Assembly: GCA_016235555.1 (NCBI GenBank)
Contig: JACRKC010000115.1
Span: 1-64,000, forward strand
DNA from: Verrucomicrobiota bacterium
Lineage (GTDB): Bacteria > Verrucomicrobiota > Verrucomicrobiia > Opitutales > Opitutaceae
Reading direction: 5' to 3'
Length of the DNA stretch: 64,000 bases
The notes under the pieces: model-generated
The model's database searches: none
What the model was told of the DNA's origin: nothing
The model's input: only the letters and a program-made list of their open reading frames with translations
Made by a program: the position numbers and the translations under genes
Shown: positions 52,067-61,085 of the stretch, one piece after another
Layout: each line of letters starts with the position of its first letter
Position numbering within the stretch: the stretch's first letter is position 1

Positions 52067-54454
52067 TCAGTAGCGGGTGCCAAAGGAAAAATTGAACTGA
52101 TTGCCCTTCTTCGCCTCTTTGCTGCCTCTGATCGGTATGCCGAAATCCAGCCGGAGCGGCGAGCCCGCGACGAACAGTCCGAGGCCGAAGCCAAAGTTGT
52201 CGTGGAACTCGCTGGGGTTGAAGTCGAACGACTTGCGATTCACGAAGCCGGCATCGTAGAAGAACGCGAAGCGGATGGGACTGACGATATCCAGCGTATA
52301 TTCGGCGCTGAAGAAGCCGTAGGACTTGCCGCCGACGACCTCTCCCGTGCTATCCCGCGGCGACACGTTGCGGAATTCGTAGCCCCGCAGGTCGGTCGGG
52401 CCGCCGAGATAGAATTTATTGTAGTAAGCGACATCGTTCGCCGCGCCGAACTGCTGGATGAAGCCGCCGCGGGCGATGAGGCTCAGCACCTGCGTCTGCG
52501 TCTCGAACACCGGGAAGAACTGCGAGCCACGGAACTCGAGACTGTAGAAATTATTGATCTTGCTGCCGCCCAGCGGGCCGCCGGCGAAACTCGTGTTGAG
52601 CTCCATGCGGTTGCCGCGGGTCGTGTTGATGATCTTGTCGCGCGTGTCGCGCTCCAGCTGGAAGCCGACCTTCGACAGGGCGTTGTTGCCGGCCAGCGCC
52701 TTGATGATGGGCGAGGCAGTCGGCGAAACGTCCTGAATCCCGACCACTTCGTAGGTGTAGCTCAGGCGGCCGTTAATCAGTTCATAGAGGTTCTTGCGGA
52801 CGTAGATCTCCGCGCCGGTCTGGATCTGCGTGTAGAACGTGCTGTTGTATTCCGAGCTTTCGCGGAAGATGGAGAAACCGAGCGCGAGCTGTTTCTGGAA
52901 GAGCCACGGCTCCTCGAACGACAACACAATCTCGCTCGAGAGCGACCCGATCTGCATGCGCAGGCGGAATTTTTGACCATCGCCCTGGAAGAACGAGCGG
53001 CGGTTGAAGAGATCGAAATTGGACTGGGAGACTTCCGCAAAAAGCGTCGCCCGCTCGAGCGAACTGAAGCCCGCGCCAAAGGTGAGATTACCCGTGCGGC
53101 CTTCGCGCACGGCGATGCGCATATTCCGGCGGCCGGGGATGTTGGTCTCCTGCGGCGTCACCTCCACGTCCTCGAAGAAGCGCGTGTTCTCGAGGCGGAG
53201 CTTGCTGAGCTTCATCAGCACGGTGCTGAACACATCGCCCGGGCCGAGCACGAGTTCGCGCAGGATCACCGTGCTCTTGGTCTTGGTGTTGCCCTCGATG
53301 TTGATCGACTCGACGTTGAAGCGATCGCTCTCGTTGACGGTGTAGTCGAGGTCGATGTTGCCGGTCTCGACATTGGGTTTGCGCTGGATGCGCACGCGGG
53401 TGTCGAGGTAACCATCCTTGCCGTAGAAGTCCTCCACGCGCTCCGAATCCTTGTCGAGTTTCGAGGGCGTGAAGACGGTGCCGGTTTTGACGCGGGCGAC
53501 CCGCTTGAGCAGCGAGGTCGCGTAGAGCTTGTTACCCTTGAAATCGATCTCGCCGACGCGGTATTGCCGGCCTTCGATGATCTGGACCGTGATGAGAAGC
53601 TTGGCTGGGGTCGGATAGGAGAACACGACCTTGTCCTCCGCGATATCAACGTCGAGATAGCCCTGCTCGCGGTAGTAGTCCCGAAGCTTGTCGAGGTCGT
53701 CCTCAAAGGTGTCGTCCTTGTAGCGACCGGAACCGGTGAGCCAGGAAAACATCCACCACTTCTTGGTCTCCATCTCGCCCTTGAGCTTGGCGGCTTTGAC
53801 GTGGGCGTTGCCGACGAACTTGATGTCCGCAATCTTGACCTTGGCGCCCTCCCGAATCTTGAAGATCACAGTGCCGAACCCGCCGACCCGGTCGAGGTTG
53901 ATCGCATAGCTGATGGTGACCTGGTTGTAGCCGGCCTTTTGATAGAAATCGCGGAGCTTTTCCGTATCCTCCTTCACCTGGCGTTCATCGAGGGCGAGGT
54001 TGGGCTTGGTCTTCACTTCCTTCTCCAACCGACTCGCCTTCTCCCGCTGGTTGCCCTCGAATTTCACCGCGTAGACGCGGTATTTCGGGGTCACTTCGAT
54101 CACAAAATTGAACACCGTCCCAGCCGTGTCAGCCGCCTCCTGCTTGAACTCGATCAACTCGAAGAGACCGGTGCGGTAAAGGGAGCGCAGGTCGCGGTCG
54201 AGCATGTTGCCGTCGAATTCACCACCCTCGCGCAGCGACATGTTGGCCCGGACGATCTGCTCGTTGACGTTCGCCGTGCCGACAAACTTGATCGTGATGG
54301 TGCCCGCTTTGGGCGGCTGCTGCGCCGGCCCCGCCTGCTGCGCCGCCGCCCCGGGTTGAGCCTGCACGGGAACACCGCCCGACGCTGCAAACCAAAGAAT
54401 TGCAAAAAGATATGCGGTGACCCTGCGCACAGGGCTACTGGTGAAAGTTTTCAA
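52067..54454 (-). CDS. bamA: outer membrane assembly factor BamA
   Basis: This is BamA, 795 residues, the usual length. It is the core of the machine that inserts beta-barrel proteins in the outer membrane. A signal peptide (about 1-33) is followed by five POTRA domains (about 50-440), rich in the GxVxxI and YRxGxF patterns, then a 16-strand barrel (about 460-795). Substrate-recognition loop 6 contains a VRGY-like LRGYEFR, and the final strand ends FNFSFGTRY with a terminal aromatic residue. Its start overlaps the end of dnaB by 20 bases, an unusual coupling of replication and envelope genes. Confidence 0.97.
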   Translation of the reverse strand: MKTFTSSPVRRVTAYLFAILWFAASGGVPVQAQPGAAAQQAGPAQQPPKAGTITIKFVGTANVNEQIVRANMSLREGGEFDGNMLDRDLRSLYRTGLFELIEFKQEAADTAGTVFNFVIEVTPKYRVYAVKFEGNQREKASRLEKEVKTKPNLALDERQVKEDTEKLRDFYQKAGYNQVTISYAINLDRVGGFGTVIFKIREGAKVKIADIKFVGNAHVKAAKLKGEMETKKWWMFSWLTGSGRYKDDTFEDDLDKLRDYYREQGYLDVDIAEDKVVFSYPTPAKLLITVQIIEGRQYRVGEIDFKGNKLYATSLLKRVARVKTGTVFTPSKLDKDSERVEDFYGKDGYLDTRVRIQRKPNVETGNIDLDYTVNESDRFNVESINIEGNTKTKSTVILRELVLGPGDVFSTVLMKLSKLRLENTRFFEDVEVTPQETNIPGRRNMRIAVREGRTGNLTFGAGFSSLERATLFAEVSQSNFDLFNRRSFFQGDGQKFRLRMQIGSLSSEIVLSFEEPWLFQKQLALGFSIFRESSEYNSTFYTQIQTGAEIYVRKNLYELINGRLSYTYEVVGIQDVSPTASPIIKALAGNNALSKVGFQLERDTRDKIINTTRGNRMELNTSFAGGPLGGSKINNFYSLEFRGSQFFPVFETQTQVLSLIARGGFIQQFGAANDVAYYNKFYLGGPTDLRGYEFRNVSPRDSTGEVVGGKSYGFFSAEYTLDIVSPIRFAFFYDAGFVNRKSFDFNPSEFHDNFGFGLGLFVAGSPLRLDFGIPIRGSKEAKKGNQFNFSFGTRY

Positions 54455-55814
54455 AGCGAGTGATGTCCCGAAGGAAAGTGAGTTTCAATTCTCCTACCGG
54501 TCCGTTGCGCTGCTTGGCAACGATTAACTCGGCGGAGTCGGCGGCTACTTGGAATTTTTCGTCGGCGTCTTTGGGGCGGGCCAGCATGAGAACCACGTCG
54601 GCGTCTTGCTCGATCGAGCCGGATTCGCGCAGGTCGGCCAGTTTGGGCGTGCGGTTCTCCTTTTCGGACGAGCGGTTGAGCTGGCTTAATACAAGCACCG
54701 GCACGTCGAGTTCCTTCGCGAGCGATTTTAGCCCCCGGGAGGCCTCGGCGACCTGCTGTTCGCGGGGCATCCGGGCGTCGGTCGGGCTGAGCAACTGGAG
54801 GTAGTCCACCATGATGAAGCCCAGTTTGTGCCGCGAATGCACGCGCCGGGCCTTGGCCCGCAGTTGCATGATCGAAAGCGCGCTCGAATCGTCGATGAAG
54901 ACCGGCGCCTTCGAAAACTCATCCGCCACCTCCACCAAGCGGTTTTGTTCGTCGCCGTTCTTGGACAGGAGGCCGTCGCGCAGCAGCTTCATGTTCACGC
55001 GGGCCCGGGAGCACAGCATGCGCAAAGCGAGCTGGGCCGCGCTCATTTCGAGCGAGAAGATCAGCACGCCCACGGCCTCGCCGCGTTTCGGCATCGCCGC
55101 GGCCTCCGCGAAGTTCAACGCGAGCGAAGTTTTGCCCATCGAAGGACGGGCCGCGAGGATGATCATCTCCTGCCGCTGGAAACCCCACATGAGCGCATCC
55201 AGATCCTTGAAGCCGGAGGAAACGCCGGTGAGTTCGCCTTTCTTCATCATCATCTTCGTGATGACGTTCATGGCCTCGCGCGTGGGTTCGCGCATCGGCT
55301 TGGCGGTCTCGCTCACGCGGTTCTGCGTCACCGCAAAGAGCTTTGTCTCCACCTGGTCGACAAACTCGTCGATGCCGCCGGAGAAGTTGTAGCAATCCTC
55401 CACCGCCCCGGTCGCCGAGCGGATGATTTCACGCAGGAGCGACTGCTCGCGCACCTTGTCGATGAAGTAGCCGGCCTGCGCCGTGGTCGGAATGCGCGCC
55501 GATACTTGCGCGAGGAACGCATATCCGCCCACCGCCTCGAGCTGCTTCGCGGTCTTCAGTTCCTCGGCCACGACCGACACCTCGACCGGCGCCTGGCGGT
55601 TGTAGAGGTCGAGCAGGCACTGGTAGATGATGCCGTGTTTGCTGTCGTAAAACGATTCGGGGCGGATCCGCGCCTCCAGGCAGCGCGAAATCACTTCCGC
55701 ACCGTCGAGCAGGCAGCACGAGAGCAGATATTCCTCGGCTTCGATGCTGTGCGGCAGCGTGCGCCCGACGGGCGCCGTGGAGCGCTGGGGAAAGTTGATC
55801 GCTTCTTCGGCCAT
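54435..55814 (-). CDS. dnaB: replicative DNA helicase DnaB
   Basis: This is DnaB, 459 residues, the hexameric 5'-3' helicase at the replication fork. The N-terminal DnaG-interacting domain (about 15-120, LPHSIEAEEYLLSCCLLD) precedes the RecA-like domain (about 170-455). Walker A is ARPSMGKTSLALN, Walker B is LGFIMVDYLQLL, and DLRESGSIEQDADVVLML is the conserved helicase segment. Start: ATG at 55814 (MAEEAINFPQ). It follows rplI, as in the common rpsF-ssb-rplI-dnaB order, and overlaps bamA. Confidence 0.97.
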   Translation of the reverse strand: MAEEAINFPQRSTAPVGRTLPHSIEAEEYLLSCCLLDGAEVISRCLEARIRPESFYDSKHGIIYQCLLDLYNRQAPVEVSVVAEELKTAKQLEAVGGYAFLAQVSARIPTTAQAGYFIDKVREQSLLREIIRSATGAVEDCYNFSGGIDEFVDQVETKLFAVTQNRVSETAKPMREPTREAMNVITKMMMKKGELTGVSSGFKDLDALMWGFQRQEMIILAARPSMGKTSLALNFAEAAAMPKRGEAVGVLIFSLEMSAAQLALRMLCSRARVNMKLLRDGLLSKNGDEQNRLVEVADEFSKAPVFIDDSSALSIMQLRAKARRVHSRHKLGFIMVDYLQLLSPTDARMPREQQVAEASRGLKSLAKELDVPVLVLSQLNRSSEKENRTPKLADLRESGSIEQDADVVLMLARPKDADEKFQVAADSAELIVAKQRNGPVGELKLTFLRDITRFENFHQ

Positions 55815-55882
55815 GCGTGAACGGATCAGTGAGAGGGGGCGCCCACGGCGCGGCAATAACTCCTTTTGAACATTCTGTTCGC

Positions 55883-55920
55883 AAAAAAACCGAGGCCGCG
55901 CCCTCGCGGACGCGGCCTCG
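55883..55920 (-). terminator. rho-independent terminator after rplI
   Basis: On the minus strand a perfect 10-bp stem CGAGGCCGCG with CGCGGCCTCG is followed by G then seven T (AAAAAAA at 55883-55889 on the plus strand). It separates rplI from dnaB. Confidence 0.9.
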
Positions 55921-55940
55921 AAATCTGCCTGGCAGGCGGC

Positions 55941-56492
55941 TTACTCGCGACGCGGCTTGCGCTCGCGGCGCATCGGACGCTCGAACTCCTTGAACTTGTC
56001 CACCGGCTTCGGCGCCTCGACCGGGGCGACCTCGATCGGGTTCTCCGAGACCACGTCGAAGTTCACCTCCACCGCAACGTCGGCGTGGAGCTTGATCTTC
56101 ACGGAGTGTTTGCCGAGGGCCTTCACCGGCGTGTAGAGCTGGATCCTCTTCTTGTCGATCGGCAGCCCCGAAGCGGCGAGCTTGTCGTGGAGGTCCTGCG
56201 CGGTGATCGCGCCGAACATCTTGCCGCCCTCACCGGTCTTCACCGCGAATGCGAGGCTGGTCTTTTCGAGCTTCTTGGCGAGCTCCTGCGCACCGTTGAG
56301 CTCATGGGCCTCGCGTTCGGCGCGGCGCTTTTTCAGCGCCTCGACATGCTTGCGGTTCGACGCGGTGAGCGGAACCGCGATCTTGCGCGGAAGGAGAAAA
56401 TTGCGGGCGTAGCCGGCGCGGACTTTGACCTGGTCGCCTTCGCCGCCGAGACCTTCGACGGGTTTGACGAGGAGAATTTCTGTGTGAGCCAT
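55941..56492 (-). CDS. rplI: 50S ribosomal protein bL9
   Basis: This is bL9, 183 residues. The N-terminal domain contains the diagnostic EGLGGEGDQVKVRAGYARNF and LLPRKIAVPLT, followed by the long connecting helix and the C-terminal rRNA-binding domain (FGAITAQDLHDKL). The C-terminus is extended by about 30 residues that are Pro/Lys/Arg-rich (KPVDKFKEFERPMRRERKPR) and atypical for the family. It lies in rpsF-ssb-rplI order with a palindrome in the ssb gap and a strong terminator after it. Confidence 0.96.
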   Translation of the reverse strand: MAHTEILLVKPVEGLGGEGDQVKVRAGYARNFLLPRKIAVPLTASNRKHVEALKKRRAEREAHELNGAQELAKKLEKTSLAFAVKTGEGGKMFGAITAQDLHDKLAASGLPIDKKRIQLYTPVKALGKHSVKIKLHADVAVEVNFDVVSENPIEVAPVEAPKPVDKFKEFERPMRRERKPRRE

Positions 56493-56596
56493 ATTGGTAT
56501 TTTGTTTTGCTGAGAGTGCGCCGGGGCGCGGTTGTGGTTGTCGGGTGTCACGAGGGCCCCTGCCCCCGACGGCTCCGTTGGTCGGAGCCGCTCCAT

Positions 56597-56646
56597 GTAA
56601 GACCGGGGGGCCAGCCCCGGCTCGTCGGGCGTGAAGCCCGACCTAC
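56597..56646. repeat. GTAGGTCGGG palindrome, copy 3
   Basis: The minus strand reads GTAGGTCGGGCTTCACGCCC, like the copies in gatB and at 47102. The opposite arm is shorter and more diverged. It lies in the ssb-rplI gap. Confidence 0.75.
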
Positions 56647-56652
56647 AAATTT

Positions 56653-57141
56653 TTAGAACGGAACGTCTTCGTCGAGGTTCTCCTGGGCTCCAGGCTTGGC
56701 GCCGCTGCGGGCCGGCGGAGCATGACGCTCAGGCGAGCCGCCCGCGTCGTCGCCGCTACCGGGAGCGTTGCCGCCGCCCCCGCCGCCGCCACCACCCCCG
56801 CCACCACGGCCGTCGCCAAGGAACTGGAACTGTTCGAGGACGACCTTCATGCGGCTGCGTTTTTCCTTGGTGTTCTTGTCCTCCCATTGGTCGAGGCGCA
56901 GACGCCCTTCGACGTAGAGCGGACGCCCCTTGGTGCAATACTTGGCGATCGTCTCGCCCTGTTTGCCCCACGCCTCGATGTCGACGTAGATCACTTCCTC
57001 GCGCGTCTCGCCGGACTCCATCTTGAACGTGCGGTTGATCGCCAGGGAAAACTGGCAGATGGGCGTGCCTTTCGGCGTGACGCGCAACTCCGGGTCGCGG
57101 GTCAGGTTGCCCATGAGGAGAACTTTGTTGAGCGCGGGCAT
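56653..57141 (-). CDS. ssb: single-stranded DNA-binding protein
   Basis: This is SSB, 162 residues, which coats single-stranded DNA during replication and repair. The OB fold occupies about 1-112, with NKVLLMGNLTRDPELR and the VEGRLRLDQW strand. A glycine-rich linker with a run of about 12 glycines follows, and the acidic protein-interaction tip DEDVPF ends the protein. It lies between rpsF and rplI, as commonly found. The linker's repeat tract could vary in length between strains. Confidence 0.97.
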   Translation of the reverse strand: MPALNKVLLMGNLTRDPELRVTPKGTPICQFSLAINRTFKMESGETREEVIYVDIEAWGKQGETIAKYCTKGRPLYVEGRLRLDQWEDKNTKEKRSRMKVVLEQFQFLGDGRGGGGGGGGGGGGNAPGSGDDAGGSPERHAPPARSGAKPGAQENLDEDVPF

Positions 57142-57172
57142 GGTCGTGTCGGCGGACGGGCGCCGTTGGGGG

Positions 57173-57469
57173 TTAGGCCGACTGGATGAAAGTGCGATAC
57201 ACGCTGTGATTCAGCCGGAGGCGCTCCCGGAGGTGGGCGGGGGCATCAGCCGGACCGGAGAACTTGATCTGCACGAAGTGCGCGCCGGTGAGCTTCTTGT
57301 CGGTCACCCGGACAAAGTCCTTCTTGCCGATCGGCTCGACCGCGGTGACCTCGCCCTTGATGTCGGCGATGACTTTCTTCACGCCTTCGACGATCTGGTC
57401 GATCGTCTCTTCCTGACCACGGTTATCGAGGATGAAGGAGGCGCGGTAGTTGCGTTTGGTGGCGTTCAT
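57173..57469 (-). CDS. rpsF: 30S ribosomal protein bS6
   Basis: This is bS6, 98 residues. The ferredoxin-like fold pattern is present, with NYRASFILDNRGQEETIDQI at the N-terminus and KDFVRVTDKKLTGAHFVQIKF later. The start overlaps the pth stop by 4 bases (ATGA), so translation is coupled to pth. It begins the rpsF-ssb-rplI set. No rpsR (bS18) gene lies between ssb and rplI, where it is often found. Confidence 0.93.
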   Translation of the reverse strand: MNATKRNYRASFILDNRGQEETIDQIVEGVKKVIADIKGEVTAVEPIGKKDFVRVTDKKLTGAHFVQIKFSGPADAPAHLRERLRLNHSVYRTFIQSA

Positions 57470-58050
57470 GATGTTTCTCTGCGATTGAGCTGGTTCATGG
57501 CCGCCTCGACGCCGCGGGTGAGCAGCAATTCGAGTCCGGACACGTGATTTTCGAGTTTTTGGTTTAAGAGTTCCTGTTGTTCGGTTGAAAACTTTCCGAG
57601 GACGAAGTCTGACAGCTCCATCTGCGCTGGTTGCTTGGGGCCGATGCCGAGCCGGTAACGGATGAAACCGCGGCCGAGGTGCTCGAGCAGGCTGGCGACA
57701 CCGTTGTGGCCGCCGGCGCTGCCGGTGATCGTGACCTTCACCAACCCGAGGTCGATGGTGAGGTCGTCATAGACGGCCACGACCGAAGCAGGCTCCAGCT
57801 GGTGAAAACGAGCCAGACCTGCGACCGCCCGGCCGCTTTCGTTCATGAAGGTAAGCGGCTTGGCCAGCCAACGGGTGCGGCCCGGCGCGAAGTCCCACCG
57901 CGCGATCTCGGCTTCAAATCGCGCGGACTGCTTCCAGACGAGGCCGTGCTTGACCGCCAAGGCATCGAGCACGACCCAACCCAGGTTGTGGCGGGTCTTT
58001 TCGTATTCGCGGCCCGGATTGCCGAGACCGGCAACGAGCGAGATGGACAT
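57466..58050 (-). CDS. pth: peptidyl-tRNA hydrolase
   Basis: This is Pth, 194 residues, which recycles tRNA from prematurely released peptidyl-tRNA. VAGLGNPGREYEKTRHNLGWV contains the conserved Asn and catalytic His in RHN. KPLTFMNESGRAV and the VYDDLTIDLGLVKV, GGHNGVASLLEHLG segments complete the active site. It lies after rplY, the usual order, and overlaps rpsF by 4 bases. Confidence 0.97.
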   Translation of the reverse strand: MSISLVAGLGNPGREYEKTRHNLGWVVLDALAVKHGLVWKQSARFEAEIARWDFAPGRTRWLAKPLTFMNESGRAVAGLARFHQLEPASVVAVYDDLTIDLGLVKVTITGSAGGHNGVASLLEHLGRGFIRYRLGIGPKQPAQMELSDFVLGKFSTEQQELLNQKLENHVSGLELLLTRGVEAAMNQLNRRETS

Positions 58051-58132
58051 GACTCAAAGAACAATCGCCCCATTCCGCCGCGGGTGACCCGGTTCAGCGC
58101 CCGGATCACGCGGCAGAGGGGTGCGGAAGAGC

Positions 58133-58939
58133 TTACTTCTTGGCGGGGGCAGCGGGCTTCGCACCGGCCGCGGGAGCCGCGGCCTTGGCCCCGGCGGCCG
58201 GAGCCGCACCCGGCTTGGCACCGGCGGCGGGAGCCGCGGCGCCAGCCTTGGCATCGCCAGCGGCGGGAGCCGCGGCGCCGGCAGCGGCCGCAGGCGCGGC
58301 AGCACCGTCGGCGGGGGCCGCCGCGGCAGCGCCTTCGGCGGCGACGGGGGTGGCGACTTCCTGCACGATTTCGGCAACCGGCTCGACGCACGAGACCACC
58401 GGCTGGCCCAAGGTATCGAGGAACTGCACGCCCGCAATGGACTTCAGTTGTTGCACCTTGATGGTCTCACCCACCTTGAGTTCGGTAACGTCGACGACGA
58501 TCGACTCGGGAAGATTCTTCGGCAAGCAGCGCACGCGGAGCAGGTGCGTCGCGATTTCCAACACGCCGCTCTGGTTCTTCACGCCGAACGATTCGCCCGT
58601 AACCGTCACCGGCACCCGAATCTCAAACGCCTCCTCAGGCTTCACTTCCTGGAGGTCGATATGCAGGTATTTGTCGGTCATCGGATGGCGCTGGACCTCC
58701 TGCAAAAAGGTGAGTGGGCGATCCGCCTTGTCCCCGCGGGCCAGCTCGATCAAAACGGCGCGGCCGGCGACGGTCTTGAGCAGTCGCACGAACTCCGGGC
58801 CATCCACCGAGAGTGATTCGGGCTTGGTGTGCTTCCCGTAAAGAATCGCAGGGACACGATTGGCTTTGCGGAGGCGACGGGAGGCGCTGCGACCCGTCTG
58901 GGCACGCGGCGTAACGTTGAGTGCGAGCTGTTGTTTCAT
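58133..58939 (-). CDS. rplY: 50S ribosomal protein bL25 (Ctc type) with Ala/Pro-rich tail
   Basis: This is bL25/Ctc, 268 residues, which binds 5S rRNA. The N-terminal domain (about 1-95) contains GRSASRRLRKANRVPAILYG, and the TL5-like C-terminal domain spans about 96-195. The last 70 residues are an Ala/Pro/Gly repeat tail (AAPAAGAKP units) ending PAKK, not part of the normal fold and encoded by a DNA repeat of near-identical units. The start is the ATG at 58939. It opens the long minus-strand run. Confidence 0.95.
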   Translation of the reverse strand: MKQQLALNVTPRAQTGRSASRRLRKANRVPAILYGKHTKPESLSVDGPEFVRLLKTVAGRAVLIELARGDKADRPLTFLQEVQRHPMTDKYLHIDLQEVKPEEAFEIRVPVTVTGESFGVKNQSGVLEIATHLLRVRCLPKNLPESIVVDVTELKVGETIKVQQLKSIAGVQFLDTLGQPVVSCVEPVAEIVQEVATPVAAEGAAAAAPADGAAAPAAAAGAAAPAAGDAKAGAAAPAAGAKPGAAPAAGAKAAAPAAGAKPAAPAKK

Positions 58940-59147
58940 GGTTTTCGTTCCCCCTGTCACCCCGGAATTGGAGGCAGGCGTAGTGGAAAAGAGGGTGAGG
59001 TGATAGGGTCGGCCGCACCCAATGCAACCAAAACTTTGGCCCGACTTTCAAATTCTCCGACATTCGGCAAAAGGAGCGTTGACAAGCGGACTCGCGCGCC
59101 TGTTTTTCGTCGTCTCTTTCGACTGGCCGACGCCAGCGAATCCACGT

Positions 59148-59255
<108 letters not shown>

Positions 59256-59606
59256 CCCATTTATTTTATCTGGGCCATTTCTGGGCCACTATTCCGACCC
59301 TCCCGCACAGGCTGAAGTTGTCCCGCGCCAAGGCTGCCGGATTCAACTCATCGAGGACGGTATGAACCAGATCCCGCGATACTCGTCGGGTAAAACGGCA
59401 GGACAACGCGACCGCGAGACAAGCGATAAAATCAGAGGCAAGAGCGCCGGGTATCGGTGGCTCTGTGGGCGTTTCTCACCGTCGTTACGCATTGATCTTG
59501 GCGGCGCCGTTGGGCGCCATGACGCAGTAGCGGCCCCTGTGCGCAAGAAAAAACACCATTCGCGGGGCGAGCCGAATTGGTCGTGAGTCCGCCGCCCCGC
59601 CCGCAC
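59256..59606. other. 351-bp island segment, no gene seen
   Basis: This stretch has lower GC than the chromosome core. Open frames here are short and lack family features. It begins just inside the left att repeat, where the sequence TGGGCCATTTCTGGGCCACT resembles the flank after the right repeat. This suggests that the duplicated region is somewhat longer and decayed. Confidence 0.45.
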
Positions 59607-60467
59607 TCACACCGTGCCGTCGCGCTGCGGCGGTTCTTTTACGTCGGGAACGACTGTGCCGAACCGCCAGTTCGCCATCTCAAGGTGCCCGTTCCAAATT
59701 GAAAACGTGACGGGATCGCGGGTCAGGCGGCGCGGGAGCATGGGAAACGTCGCGCGCGTTGCCACATAGCTGTTCTGCCAAGGGGCGCCACTTGCCGGCG
59801 CTGCCAGAACAATCTGGTTGGCCCTGATTTTCAGCACCTCGCCATCAAATGAGAACCGAACCAATGCGTCGTCTGGCAACTCCGCCAAGATCAACTTCAG
59901 TTTCTTGAAAAGCGGCCTGGCCCACTCGCGTTCCATCGAGCAAGACGGGCGCGTCTCGTAGGCGTGGCGATCAAAATACCAAGGAAGCAGTCCCAGATTG
60001 GCTCGGCCGATCTTCAGCCACGCCACTTCATTTGCTGGGTCAAAACCGCCGCCCGCAGCCTGATCCAAATTCCACGCTACCCACGCAGCGCATTTCTCAC
60101 GTGATTCTATTTGGCGAGGCATCTCAAACTGGACCTCTGCCAGCGAACGGGCGGTCGCCAGCACGCCCGTAAACAGCACGACCTCCTCAAACCTCCTGCT
60201 CAGGACTGCACTGGCGGAAAGCTTGAAATTGCCGAAATCGAAACTCAGCCCCGGCCTGATATCGGAAAAGACGGACTCATCCGGCTGAAAGCCAAGGCCC
60301 TTTAACAGGTCCCAAGTCTGAATCGGAAGAAATGGTCCATGCCTCGCCTCTCGCATGATCTTTCGTTCGGCGAATGTTTGCCGTCTCCAATGACGAATAA
60401 ATCCGAGAAAATCCTCCACCACCATTTCTCGCTCATCTTCGGCACTCAGCCCCTCATCCGACGGCAT
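59607..60467 (-). CDS. hypothetical protein in the tRNA-Asn island
   Basis: This is a soluble protein of about 286 residues (302 if begun at 60515). I do not recognise it. Composition is ordinary, with several Trp residues in the middle and C-terminus, no signal peptide and no membrane helix. The segment from ERKIMREARHGPFLPIQTWD to RFSFDGEVLKIRANQIVLAAPA looks well folded. It is the only apparently intact cargo gene of the island and ends 350 bases from the att repeat. Its codon use is less GC-biased than that of neighbours, consistent with transfer. Confidence 0.65.
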   Translation of the reverse strand: MPSDEGLSAEDEREMVVEDFLGFIRHWRRQTFAERKIMREARHGPFLPIQTWDLLKGLGFQPDESVFSDIRPGLSFDFGNFKLSASAVLSRRFEEVVLFTGVLATARSLAEVQFEMPRQIESREKCAAWVAWNLDQAAGGGFDPANEVAWLKIGRANLGLLPWYFDRHAYETRPSCSMEREWARPLFKKLKLILAELPDDALVRFSFDGEVLKIRANQIVLAAPASGAPWQNSYVATRATFPMLPRRLTRDPVTFSIWNGHLEMANWRFGTVVPDVKEPPQRDGTV

Positions 60468-60501
60468 GACGAACGCCAACTCGCGACATCTCAGGATGTA
60501 G

Positions 60502-60690
60502 GAATCCGCCACCATCCTTCAGCGCATGGTCTTCGACGGCGAGCAACTCACCGTCCTCCTGGAGCCCCTCGATCTCAACTGGAAGGCCCGCCGCGTCGCC
60601 GAGCTCGCCCTGATGGAAGACCTCGTGCCCCTGCTCAAGAAGCGCGCCGCCGGCCGCGAAATCTCCGGCCTCAACGCCTACGAATCATGA
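60502..60690 (+). pseudogene. C-terminal fragment of a gene coupled to hsdS
   Basis: This is an open stretch of about 62 codons beginning after a TAG at 60499 and ending at TGA 60688-60690. It is translated with segments such as LLEPLDLNWKARRVAELALM and LVPLLKKRAAGREISGLNAY. The stop overlaps the hsdS-like ATG by 4 bases (ATGA). The pattern recalls C-termini of type I restriction-modification subunits, but I cannot tell HsdR from HsdM. The 5' part of the gene is missing, replaced by the start region of the divergent hypothetical gene. Confidence 0.5.
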
Positions 60691-61085
60691 CGCAGCCGGC
60701 CGCACTGACGCCAAAATTGCGTTTTCCCGAGTTTCGAAATGGACCCAGTTGGGACGGGCAGCCGATGGGCGAGGCCTATTCGTTCAAGGGCAACAACTCG
60801 CTCTCTCGCGACCAGCTCAACTACGAACACGGAGCCGTTAAGAACATCCATTACGGTGACATCCACACCAAGTTCTCGACGTTGTTCGATGTCACCAAGG
60901 AGACGGTTCCCTTTATTAACCCGTCCGAATCGTTGGACGGGTTTTGGCCCGATGACGACTGCGTCGAGGGCGACATGATTTTTGCCGATGCCTCGGAGGA
61001 TTTAGCCGACATCGGCAAAAGCATCGAACTCGTCCGCTTGAATGGTGAGCGCGTCGTTTCCGGTCAGCATACGATCCCCGCTCGG
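60687..61085 (+). pseudogene. truncated type I restriction specificity subunit (HsdS)
   Basis: About 131 residues of an HsdS N-terminal target-recognition domain remain. The start TPKLRFPEFRNGPSWDGQPM is typical, and KNIHYGDIHTKFSTLFDVTK and GDMIFADASEDLADIGKSIE then VVSGQHTIPAR are canonical TRD features. After about 61080 the same frame continues to 61388, but the DNA there belongs to a radC fragment and a toxin gene on the other strand. The second recognition domain and conserved repeats are missing, so the product cannot function. Confidence 0.82.
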
